From contig CAJTZR010000053.1 in NCBI GenBank assembly GCA_910584035.1, forward strand, positions 1 to 11,869: DNA of 11,869 nucleotides, given 5' to 3'. Under the pieces are notes generated by a model. The model did no database searches. It worked only from the letters and a program-made list of their open reading frames with translations, and was not told the DNA's origin. Of this stretch, positions 1 through 6,099 are shown piece after piece (positions within the stretch are counted from its first letter, which is position 1; every line of letters begins with the position of its first letter). This DNA comes from an uncultured Christensenella sp. (GTDB taxonomy: Bacteria > Bacillota > Clostridia > Christensenellales > UBA3700). The position numbers and the translations under genes were made by a program.

Positions 1-1691
1 TTAGTAATTTTCCAACTATGTTTTAATTTTGGATAATTTGCAAGTTCCGTAGTTGAAGGTACTTTGTAGTTATCGTTAGTAGAAGTTATATCCACTACTT
101 GAGCGGTATATGAACCGACTGCACTTTGTGTATTACCTTGATAAGTAAGATTAATGTATGACGGCAAATTAGTAATTGTTACACTTTGATTTTGTGCATT
201 GTATTCAAGCTCCGTGTCACTCCATACGACCTTTGAAAAGTCAATTTCGGCTTTATTTATAGTTACTTTTATCCACCGCACCGTGTCCGATTCCAAATGA
301 CTAGAGTCAGTAGTATCTGCAACTCCTTGAAACTTAGGTTTTCTCTGTTTTTTAATAAATTGAATATAATCTGACGACCAGCCAAACTCTGCACCATCAC
401 TATCTACTTGAGCATTTACTGCGTTGATATAATTTTGTGTTATCTCTAATTTTACCCAATACTCGTCAACTTTACTTATACCATTTGCATTGTTAGGATA
501 AGTAATATTGATATAATTGTCTAAATGTTCATAAACATCTTTATCATACCAATCTGCTTTACTTTCAGTTGCAATACTTTTAATTGTTTGTGATTTTTCA
601 TTATAAGTAGCTGTTAAATTTTGTGGGTCAAACATTTGATTACTTATATTTTCAATCAATGATGACAAATTTAAATGTACCGCTGGTCTAACAAATCTTT
701 CACCATTAGCAAAATAAGAAGAAATTTTACCTGACGGCATTAAAGAATATACGTGAGCAAAGCCAGAACCATCTCCAGTCCTAAGCCACGAATCATTTGC
801 ACCATTATTAGCCATTTGTGCAGCACTTAATTTCCATATTGAGGTTGTACCAGCAACGCAACGGTCGGTAGCACCCGTTTCTGCCATAGATGGTATCCAT
901 ATATAATCTTCACCCCAAGCATCGTATCTATGACTTACGCCATTAACATCTGCAAAAGTATCAGCAGGTTTATAATATGAATTAGCCATAAAATCGTGCC
1001 AATTACTAGTAAATTCATCTAATGCTTCATTTGTCAATAGATTTACATAATCACCTCTACCAAACACTGTTTGATTGTGTTGATATTTTATATATTTTGG
1101 TTGCACTAAAAACTGACTTGCAAAACTATTCGCCCCCGTTTGATTGTACAAACTCCAATTTGAATCTGTTAACAAATGATTTCTAAGATTACTCCTACAA
1201 TAAGCATTATTTCCTCTAACATTAGAGCCATCTTTATAAAAAATTGATGTACCCTCAGGATTTGCAAGATAAAGAGTCATTACAACGTCCTCTCTACCAT
1301 CTATATTTGCAATAGTTAAAGAGGAAACCATCCATTCTTTATATCCTAAATTTACTATCAAACCATTACTATTGTTAATCTTATCATTAATTATCGTTGC
1401 TGGAACAACATAGCTATCAGTATAACTATCTTTCATTGATTTGACATATTGCAGTGGGTCACTATTTCCAAATAATTTATCAATTAAGTCCGTTGTTGCA
1501 TTTTTATTAAATTGACTAGTGCTAATGTCGTACAATTCCTCACCATTAGCAATTGATATGCCATTACTTGTATTGGCAAGGGCGGAAATATCGTTTTGAT
1601 TAACAAAATATGTTGCAACACCACATAGCAATAATGTAACAATTATGGTAATTGCAACAAAAACATTAAATTTAACTTTAGTTTTGTTCAT
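1..1691 (-). CDS. Secreted/surface protein with DUF6273-like domain and MBG/Ig-like repeat (partial, C-terminus off left edge)
   Basis: The frame is open for 563 codons from an ATG at 1691 to the left edge, so the C-terminus is missing. An AGGAGG site (1701-1706) lies 9 bases before the ATG. The N-terminus is a lysine-containing stretch, then a hydrophobic segment (about residues 9-30), then a possible signal peptidase site after SALA near residue 40; the LLLC there is a poor lipobox. Residues about 50-345 look like DUF6273, seen as a Ser/Arg/Leu segment (SNLRNHLL), IWIPSMAE, WLRTGDGSGFAHVYSL near 302 and VRPAVHLNLSSL near 335-346. Downstream is repeat-like sequence with YNAQNQSVTITNLPSYINL and a GSYTA strand (about 497-530), typical of MBG/bacterial Ig-like modules of Firmicute surface proteins. 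It is probably exported and may bind or display at the cell envelope; the substrate is unknown. The family assignment is from pattern recognition, not a search. Confidence 0.85.
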   Translation of the reverse strand, partial: MNKTKVKFNVFVAITIIVTLLLCGVATYFVNQNDISALANTSNGISIANGEELYDISTSQFNKNATTDLIDKLFGNSDPLQYVKSMKDSYTDSYVVPATIINDKINNSNGLIVNLGYKEWMVSSLTIANIDGREDVVMTLYLANPEGTSIFYKDGSNVRGNNAYCRSNLRNHLLTDSNWSLYNQTGANSFASQFLVQPKYIKYQHNQTVFGRGDYVNLLTNEALDEFTSNWHDFMANSYYKPADTFADVNGVSHRYDAWGEDYIWIPSMAETGATDRCVAGTTSIWKLSAAQMANNGANDSWLRTGDGSGFAHVYSLMPSGKISSYFANGERFVRPAVHLNLSSLIENISNQMFDPQNLTATYNEKSQTIKSIATESKADWYDKDVYEHLDNYINITYPNNANGISKVDEYWVKLEITQNYINAVNAQVDSDGAEFGWSSDYIQFIKKQRKPKFQGVADTTDSSHLESDTVRWIKVTINKAEIDFSKVVWSDTELEYNAQNQSVTITNLPSYINLTYQGNTQSAVGSYTAQVVDITSTNDNYKVPSTTELANYPKLKHSWKIT

Positions 1692-1744
1692 AACAAATTT
1701 CCTCCTAATGTACAACTTTAAAGATGACTAAAATGTATATAGCT

Positions 1745-1773
1745 ATTCAACCTATATACAAATTAAATGTCAA
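1745..1773 (-). promoter_or_regulatory. Candidate promoter of the surface protein gene
   Basis: On the minus strand a perfect TTGACA -35 box (1768-1773) is followed after 17 bases by TTGAAT (1745-1750), a 4/6 match to TATAAT. The position, about 54 bases before the ATG at 1691, suits the surface gene. The -10 box is weak, so activation, or supply of transcripts from further upstream, is possible. Confidence 0.45.
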
Positions 1774-1815
1774 AATATATAAAATTAATAAAAAATTCAA
1801 AATTATTTATATTTT

Positions 1816-1858
1816 GCAAAAAATCTCTCTATAACTTTAAACTAGATAGATTTTTTGC
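1816..1858. terminator. Stem-loop with A-tract and T-tract, possible bidirectional terminator
   Basis: The arms at 1816-1831 and 1843-1858 match at 15 of 16 positions around an 11-base loop. The stem starts GCAAAAAATCT and ends with a run of six T on either strand, the layout of a bidirectional intrinsic terminator. On the minus strand it lies between the dyad pair (1908-2070) and the surface gene, inside the leader of any transcript that starts in the dyad region. It could therefore insulate or attenuate the surface gene. Confidence 0.5.
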
Positions 1859-1907
1859 TTAAAAACACAATTTAAAGTAACAAATAATCTTTAATTTGTG
1901 TAATATT

Positions 1908-1935
1908 TGTCAAATAATGTATACTTTTTTTGACA
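1908..1935. repeat. 28-bp dyad, copy 1 (recombination-site-like or operator-like)
   Basis: The left arm is TGTCAAATAAT (1908-1918), the core GTATAC (1919-1924) and the right arm TTTTTTTGACA (1925-1935). The arms are inverted copies with two mismatched pairs. The core and right arm are identical over 17 bases to copy 2 at 2054-2070. The 11+6+11 layout is the geometry of Xer-type tyrosine-recombinase sites, but a dimeric regulator site is also possible. Confidence 0.6.
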
Positions 1936-1941
1936 TTTCTA

Positions 1942-1971
1942 TTGACATTTATATTTATAATAATGTATAAT
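1942..1971 (+). promoter_or_regulatory. Orphan promoter-like sequence between the two dyads, pointing right
   Basis: A perfect TTGACA (1942-1947) and a perfect TATAAT (1966-1971) are separated by 18 bases on the plus strand. No plus-strand gene follows; the next coding DNA to the right is on the minus strand. It lies inside the segment bounded by the two dyads. Inverted about the dyads, it would point at the surface gene. In DNA this AT-rich a chance TATAAT is common; the perfect TTGACA at workable spacing is less so. Confidence 0.4.
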
Positions 1972-2036
1972 AAAAATAAGATAATTTGTAAAATACATAA
2001 CAAAATATAACTTTTCTTATAATTTTGAGTAATAAA

Positions 2037-2076
2037 AAAATCTGTCAAAAAAAGTATACTTTTTTTGACAGATTTT
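2037..2076. repeat. 40-bp perfect palindrome containing 28-bp dyad copy 2
   Basis: Positions 2037-2056 and 2057-2076 are exact reverse complements. The inner 28 bases (2043-2070) are the same dyad as at 1908-1935: arm TGTCAAAAAAA, core GTATAC, arm TTTTTTTGACA. A further 6 bases each side (AAAATC and GATTTT) are also paired. The right arm carries TTGACA (2065-2070), followed after 18 bases by TATTAT (2089-2094), a second possible rightward promoter. Confidence 0.7.
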
Positions 2077-2162
2077 ACACATTTTGTCTATTATATTAAA
2101 ATACCCAACAAATTTTATACAATATATTTGTTTAAACAACTATTTTTTTTACAAAAAATCAT

Positions 2163-2195
2163 TAAAAATAAAAACCACACGATTTTTGTGCGGTT
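2163..2195 (-). terminator. Intrinsic terminator of the trpS operon
   Basis: On the minus strand AACCGCAC (2195-2188) pairs with GTGTGGTT (2180-2173), one G-U pair included, around a 7-base loop. It is followed by TTTTTATTTTTA. It lies about 135 bases after the stop of the last operon gene at 2332. Confidence 0.8.
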
Positions 2196-2331
2196 GTTTA
2201 TCATTACTTATTAAAAATTTTTTCTTTAAATGTCACTATACTATATAATTCTAAATAACAATAACGATTGTAACAAAATATTAAATTCAACTAATAACTT
2301 TTAAATACATATGAAGGCTTTTAAATTTTAT

Positions 2332-3135
2332 TTACTTATCTTCTTTATTACTATCATTACTTATTTCATTACTTGAACTTGCCATACCATTATTTTCTTT
2401 ATCAGATAAATTTTCTAAATCATTATTATTCGTTTTAATGTCATTATTGGCACTAGTAATTTTACTATCATTGACTTGTTCAACTTCTTTTTCATTAGTA
2501 TTACTAGCAAAAATGTCTAATTCCTTTTGATTATTATTTTTATTAGTATCATCACTATTATAAACTATATCGTCTGGTGTTGTAGTTTTAGATGTTTTAC
2601 GCACTACACGATTAATTAATATAACAAAGTTTTTAAACAACAAATGCATCATTAAATCGTAAAGTAAGAATATTGGAATACCAGCTAAAGCAATAATTAA
2701 ATAAGTTAATTCAATAGTTTTACCAAATAGTATAAAGGTTGGAATTAAAGTGTTAAATAAAAACCAAATTACTGCAATCACAGCTTCAAAATAAGCAATT
2801 TTTATCAAATAACCAGCTGAAAATCGTACCATTTTGTTTTTTATTAGTGGATAAAGCTTTTGCTCTAGTACCCACTGAATGATAGCATAAGCACCAAAAA
2901 ACATTATGAATGGTAAAGCATTTATATTGCCTATCAAAAAACCAAATATGCTTGTTGAGATATAAGACAACATACCGCCGACCCAATAATTTTGAGTTAG
3001 TGGAATTGACACGCAAATAGCAGATAGTACAGCAAATGTCAATGTCATAAACTCAACAAATATTGAACCTACTACACATATCAACGCTAATGCACAAGAT
3101 ATTCCAGATAAAGCAATAATATGACTGCGTTTCAT
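2332..3135 (-). CDS. Polytopic membrane protein with long acidic Asn/Asp/Ser-rich tail
   Basis: This 267-residue protein is the last gene of the trpS operon. Residues about 5-178 are strongly hydrophobic and hold five or six membrane segments (roughly 5-27, 30-47, 53-70, 72-92, 104-128, 143-168). A hydrophilic tail of about 85 residues follows (183-267), very rich in Asn, Asp, Ser, Glu and Lys and probably disordered in the cytoplasm. The overall look, a short polytopic protein with small-residue-rich first helices, recalls ECF-transporter S-component-like proteins of Clostridia, but I see no diagnostic motif and leave the function open. It starts 8 bases after the J-like gene stop with only a weak AAGG site, so it probably depends on coupled translation. 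No ATPase or transmembrane partner gene is present here. Confidence 0.75.
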   Translation of the reverse strand: MKRSHIIALSGISCALALICVVGSIFVEFMTLTFAVLSAICVSIPLTQNYWVGGMLSYISTSIFGFLIGNINALPFIMFFGAYAIIQWVLEQKLYPLIKNKMVRFSAGYLIKIAYFEAVIAVIWFLFNTLIPTFILFGKTIELTYLIIALAGIPIFLLYDLMMHLLFKNFVILINRVVRKTSKTTTPDDIVYNSDDTNKNNNQKELDIFASNTNEKEVEQVNDSKITSANNDIKTNNNDLENLSDKENNGMASSSNEISNDSNKEDK

Positions 3136-3143
3136 TTAAAACC

Positions 3144-3803
3144 TTAACAACAAGCGATTAAGTCGCCACCACAGCACTCACAACAAGAATCACAACAAAG
3201 CAAAGTACAACAAGTATTGCAACAAGCGTCCATATTGCGACCAGTATTACTCATAGTTGGGTCTGTATAACCACCTCTATTTTGATTGTATTGCTGGCTA
3301 TTATTTTGACTTGCATTTGCATTTTGAGTATTTGCAAATGGGTCTGTTTGTGCCATATCTTCGTTTAGCTTTCTAAGTGCTTCAGCGTATTTAAAATTTT
3401 TAGGTTCTAAAGTGACACAAATTTCAAGCTGAGTTTTACTTTCACTAAACCATTTCTTTTTATAATAAATAATTGATTGATAAAAGTGCCACTCTGCACC
3501 TCTCGCATCAATGCTGTCAAGTTTAGATTGTGCTTCAATTAATTTATCATTTTTAATAAGTTCGCTAATTTCGTCATAAACTTTGCTTGAGTCGTTAATA
3601 GTTGCCTTTTGGTTCAAAGCAATTTGGCACTCATTATAAGCCCACTCAACTTCCTCAAGTTTTCTAATAGCTTCAGCACCAGCCTCACCCTCTAGAAACC
3701 TTTCAGCTTTATATTTATTTTGTAATTTTGTATAAGCATCTTGTAATTCTGCAAAAGTAGCGTTCTCACTAACACCTAATATTAAATACGGATTTTTTTG
3801 CAA
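3144..3803 (-). CDS. J-domain-like protein lacking HPD, with TPR-like middle and Cys-rich C-terminal tail
   Basis: This 219-residue protein begins NPYLILGVSENATFAELQDA, the first helices of a J-domain. Where DnaJ proteins have the Hsp70-stimulating HPD after KY, it reads KYKAERF (about 30-36), so classical cochaperone activity is doubtful. Residues about 70-147 form helical pairs like TPRs (DARGAEWHFYQSIIYYKKKW, then LEPKNFKYAEALRKL). A Gln/Asn-rich linker (about 150-190) leads to a tail with 12 Cys in the last 26 residues (194/195, 198/199, 203/204, 207/208, 210/211, 218/219) around CCGGDLIACC, suited to metal binding or disulfides. The start is TTG at 3803 with a strong GGGAGG site 8 bases upstream, inside the end of the DUF5685 gene, a 22-base overlap. 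Clostridia often pair a DUF5685 gene with such a protein, from memory. Function is unknown. Confidence 0.85.
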   Translation of the reverse strand: MQKNPYLILGVSENATFAELQDAYTKLQNKYKAERFLEGEAGAEAIRKLEEVEWAYNECQIALNQKATINDSSKVYDEISELIKNDKLIEAQSKLDSIDARGAEWHFYQSIIYYKKKWFSESKTQLEICVTLEPKNFKYAEALRKLNEDMAQTDPFANTQNANASQNNSQQYNQNRGGYTDPTMSNTGRNMDACCNTCCTLLCCDSCCECCGGDLIACC

Positions 3804-4657
3804 TTTCCTTTCCTCCCTAAAACGTCCTCAGTCCTCATTAAAATGCCATACCATAAAATATTTGTAATAGCACCCTCGTTACATTTCAGTTCTATATTTT
3901 TATATGCATTACGCACACTATTATAACTTGTTTTAAGCAAAAACTCTAAATCTTTGCCTTTATCCTCAAAAAATTTGTCTTGATTTTGATAATTATACCC
4001 TACAAAAAAAGGATTAAACTCTTTATTTTTAAAGTCCTTTTCTGTGTCGTCAATCGCATCAATAATGTAAACCCACTTCCCTAAAAAGTAAAACAAATCT
4101 TGGATATCTGTAGTGCATTTTTCACCTAGCACAGCTTTTACGCCCTCTCTTAGCATATTTGCAAATGGGTCGGCAAGTTTATCAATGCTTGCAGTGCCTT
4201 CATTTTCCATAGCACGCAATCTTTCATACTCGTCATTAAACAATTTATCTAATTGCGGAAAATTCTTTTTTGCTTTTTTATACTCACCGCTTACAACCAA
4301 AGTCCTTGCTAAACCTTTAGCTAAACTTGGTTTTTTGCTGTCAAGTTTATCGTCAAGCAATTTATAATACATTAAAAGTGTATTTACATCTACAATTTTG
4401 TCAGTTAAGCTATCACCTTTAACAATTGATTTCTTTTTTAAAGATAAAATACATCTTTCATTATTGTATGTTGGTTGCATATCCATAACTGCGTGACAAA
4501 ACATATCAAAAAACACCATATCATAATTAGTGCTTATACGCATTAACTGATTACAATCTTTGCCAATACGTTTACAAAGTCCACAATAATAAGCTTTATA
4601 ATTGTAGTAATCTTTCATAAACATATTCATTTTGTCAGGTATTACATATCCGAACAT
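3782..4657 (-). CDS. DUF5685 family protein
   Basis: This 291-residue, mostly helical soluble protein begins MFGYVIPDK and continues to YYCGLCKRIGKDCNQL, the hallmark start of DUF5685 (C25 and C28 as CxxC). Two acidic motifs stand out: LDDKLD at 101-106, a DDxxD, and D200, D203, D204 and D208 in IIDAIDDTEKD, followed by KEFNPF. Two Asp-rich motifs about 98 residues apart in a helical protein recall class I isoprenoid (squalene/phytoene-type) synthases; that link is my inference. Extra cysteines lie at 35, 54, 69, 181, 249 and 286. The start ATG shares one base with the trpS stop (TAATG) and has no clear Shine-Dalgarno site, so translation is probably by re-initiation after trpS. Its 3' end overlaps the J-like gene by 22 bases. 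Biochemical role is unknown. Confidence 0.9.
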   Translation of the reverse strand: MFGYVIPDKMNMFMKDYYNYKAYYCGLCKRIGKDCNQLMRISTNYDMVFFDMFCHAVMDMQPTYNNERCILSLKKKSIVKGDSLTDKIVDVNTLLMYYKLLDDKLDSKKPSLAKGLARTLVVSGEYKKAKKNFPQLDKLFNDEYERLRAMENEGTASIDKLADPFANMLREGVKAVLGEKCTTDIQDLFYFLGKWVYIIDAIDDTEKDFKNKEFNPFFVGYNYQNQDKFFEDKGKDLEFLLKTSYNSVRNAYKNIELKCNEGAITNILWYGILMRTEDVLGRKGNCKKIRI

Positions 4658-5655
4658 TATAATTGTACCAATCCAACTTTTTTGTATACTTTCCTCAAAG
4701 TCTTGCGTGCAATGTTAGAAGCTTGCTCCGCACCCTCTTTTGCAATCTTAAGCAAGGTTTCTTTATCACTCATTATATCGTTATATCTCACTTTAATAGG
4801 TGCAAGTAATTGTACTACACTGCTACCAACAGCTTCTTTTAAACTAGCATAAGTTAAACCTTGCAATTCCTTAACAGCATTTTCAATAGTAATGCCTTTA
4901 CAACTTGCATAAATGGTTATCAAATTTGAAATACCTGGTTTATCCTCACCAAATCTAATCTCTGTGTCGCTATCTGTAACTGCACGTTTAAATTTACGCA
5001 TAATGTCGTCTTCGCTATCAAGGATTGAAATTGTAGCATTGACATTTTCGTCACTTTTACTCATTTTAGCAGTTGGGTTTTGTAAGCTCATAATTTTAGC
5101 ACCAACTTTTGAAATCAATGGTTCTGGCACTGTAAATGTAGGACTATAGATATTATTGAATCTCTCTGCCAAATCTCTTGCAATCTCCAAATGTTGTTTT
5201 TGGTCAACACCAACTGGAACTAATGCTGTATTGTATAGCAAAATATCTGCCGCCATTAATACTGGATAATCCATAAGTCCCATATTAATATTGTCTGGAT
5301 GTTTTTGAGATTTTTCCTTAAATTGAGTCATTCTGCTTGCCTCACCAACATAAGTAAAACAATTTAATATCCAAGTAAGTTCAGTATGTTCGTGAACGTG
5401 TGACTGAAAATACATAATGTTTTTTTGTGGGTCAAGTCCACAAGCTAAGTATTGTGCAAAGAATGACAATGCACGATTCCTAAATTCAGCGGGAACTTGT
5501 CTTACAGTTAAAGAATGTAAATCAGCAATGCTGTAAATACATTGATAATTTTCGTCATCTTGTAATTTAAGCCAATTTTGAAGTGCACCAATATAATTGC
5601 CTAATGTAACTACGCCTGTCGGTTGAATACCGCTATAAATAATTTTTTTATCCAT
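4657..5655 (-). CDS. trpS: Tryptophan--tRNA ligase
   Basis: This class I aminoacyl-tRNA synthetase charges tRNA-Trp with tryptophan in the cytoplasm. The 332 residues are the normal full length. The HIGH-equivalent is in QPTGVVTLGNYIGAL (11-25, TLGN at 17-20) and the KMSKS loop is exact at 197-201. The motifs GVDQKQHLEIARDLAERFN and YPVLMAADILLY are also typical. The ATG at 5655 has a GAGGTG site 6 bases upstream. It heads a four-gene operon and its stop overlaps the next ATG by one base. A promoter only about 31 bases upstream leaves no room for a T-box, and no AGGGTGG-type T-box sequence was found further upstream, so this copy does not appear to be controlled by uncharged tRNA-Trp. Confidence 0.97.
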   Translation of the reverse strand: MDKKIIYSGIQPTGVVTLGNYIGALQNWLKLQDDENYQCIYSIADLHSLTVRQVPAEFRNRALSFFAQYLACGLDPQKNIMYFQSHVHEHTELTWILNCFTYVGEASRMTQFKEKSQKHPDNINMGLMDYPVLMAADILLYNTALVPVGVDQKQHLEIARDLAERFNNIYSPTFTVPEPLISKVGAKIMSLQNPTAKMSKSDENVNATISILDSEDDIMRKFKRAVTDSDTEIRFGEDKPGISNLITIYASCKGITIENAVKELQGLTYASLKEAVGSSVVQLLAPIKVRYNDIMSDKETLLKIAKEGAEQASNIARKTLRKVYKKVGLVQL

Positions 5656-5685
5656 ATTTGCACCTCACTATTATAAATTAAAATA

Positions 5686-5714
5686 ATTATAACATATTTT
5701 TAAATAAAAGTAAA
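5686..5714 (-). promoter_or_regulatory. trpS operon promoter with extended -10
   Basis: On the minus strand TTTACT (5709-5714) and a perfect TATAAT (5686-5691) are 17 bases apart, and TG at 5694-5693 one base before the -10 gives an extended -10 (TGTTATAAT). The -10 ends 31 bases before the trpS ATG, so the leader is only about 25 bases. Confidence 0.8.
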
Positions 5715-5836
5715 TAGATTTTACCATTTTAAGCCAAAATCGCAATTATATTGCAAAACCCGTCAAAAATCGGTACTAATTAATATTATGAAAGCAATTT
5801 TTGATAATAACAATTATCTAAAATTTAAACATTGTA

Positions 5837-6061
5837 TCAATAAATTATTTTTTGATTACTTTTACTTGCTATAGCTATATATATTAGACAAATTAAACAT
5901 TTATTTTTTGATTACATTAATTTGCTATAGTTTTTAATAATTTTAGACAAGCTAAATATTTATTTTAAATCAATCTAAATATATATGCTAATGATTTTTG
6001 GCAAACTAAAAATTTACTTAAATTGAACTAGATATATTTGTAATATAGTTTTATACAAACT
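5837..6061. repeat. Four degenerate tandem repeats of 54-59 bp
   Basis: Units begin near 5837, 5895, 5954 and 6008. The first two share TTATTTTTTGATTAC (5845-5859, 5901-5915), TTGCTATAG (5866-5874, 5922-5930) and TTAGACAA (5884-5891, 5943-5950). The last two keep the boundary motif (TTTGGCAAACTAAAAATTTA at 5997-6016, then a variant at 6052-6070) but the middle is eroded. Two still weaker units may lie at 6428-6540. No coding potential is seen. Low complexity makes the outer units uncertain. Confidence 0.55.
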
Positions 6062-6091
6062 AAAAATTGTGTGATTAATCACACAATTTTT
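6062..6091 (-). terminator. 30-bp perfect palindrome, terminator of the small membrane peptide gene
   Basis: Positions 6062-6076 and 6077-6091 are exact reverse complements (AAAAATTGTGTGATT and partner). The GTGTG/CACAC stem is flanked by A5 and T5, so it can terminate in both directions. It begins 9 bases after the stop of the 45-residue gene on the minus strand. Confidence 0.75.
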
Positions 6092-6099
6092 ATACTTTG

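Larger units (their letters stand above)
1692..2331. other. 640-bp intergenic region between surface gene and trpS operon
   Basis: There is no credible coding sequence here on either strand, as stops are dense and no Shine-Dalgarno/start pair is present apart from that of the surface gene. From right to left it holds the trpS-operon terminator (2163-2195), the two dyads (1908-1935 and 2037-2076) with a promoter-like segment between them, a 16-base-stem hairpin (1816-1858), and the surface gene's candidate promoter and ribosome binding site. Confidence 0.7.
5656..6099. other. 444-bp intergenic region upstream of trpS
   Basis: From the trpS side it holds the trpS ribosome binding site and promoter, a motif shared with the HU upstream region (5724-5779), a small GATAAT/ATTATC hairpin near 5806-5820, the degenerate tandem repeats, and the terminator palindrome of the small gene (6062-6091). 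No gene is supported. Confidence 0.6.

Noticed and set aside
1605..1640. Lipobox in the surface protein (LLLC)
   Set aside because: The residue before Cys is Leu, where Gly, Ala or Ser is expected, so a lipoprotein is unlikely.
2786..3016. Minus-strand 76-codon frame within the membrane protein gene
   Set aside because: It is an out-of-frame shadow of the membrane protein coding sequence without its own ribosome binding site.
5788..5871. Plus-strand 27-codon frame starting ATGAAAGCAATT
   Set aside because: It has no ribosome binding site, runs into the degenerate repeats, and has no family resemblance.
5656..6061. T-box riboswitch upstream of trpS
   Set aside because: No AGGGTGG-type T-box sequence was found, no terminator hairpin directly precedes the gene, and the promoter is only about 31 bases from the ATG.
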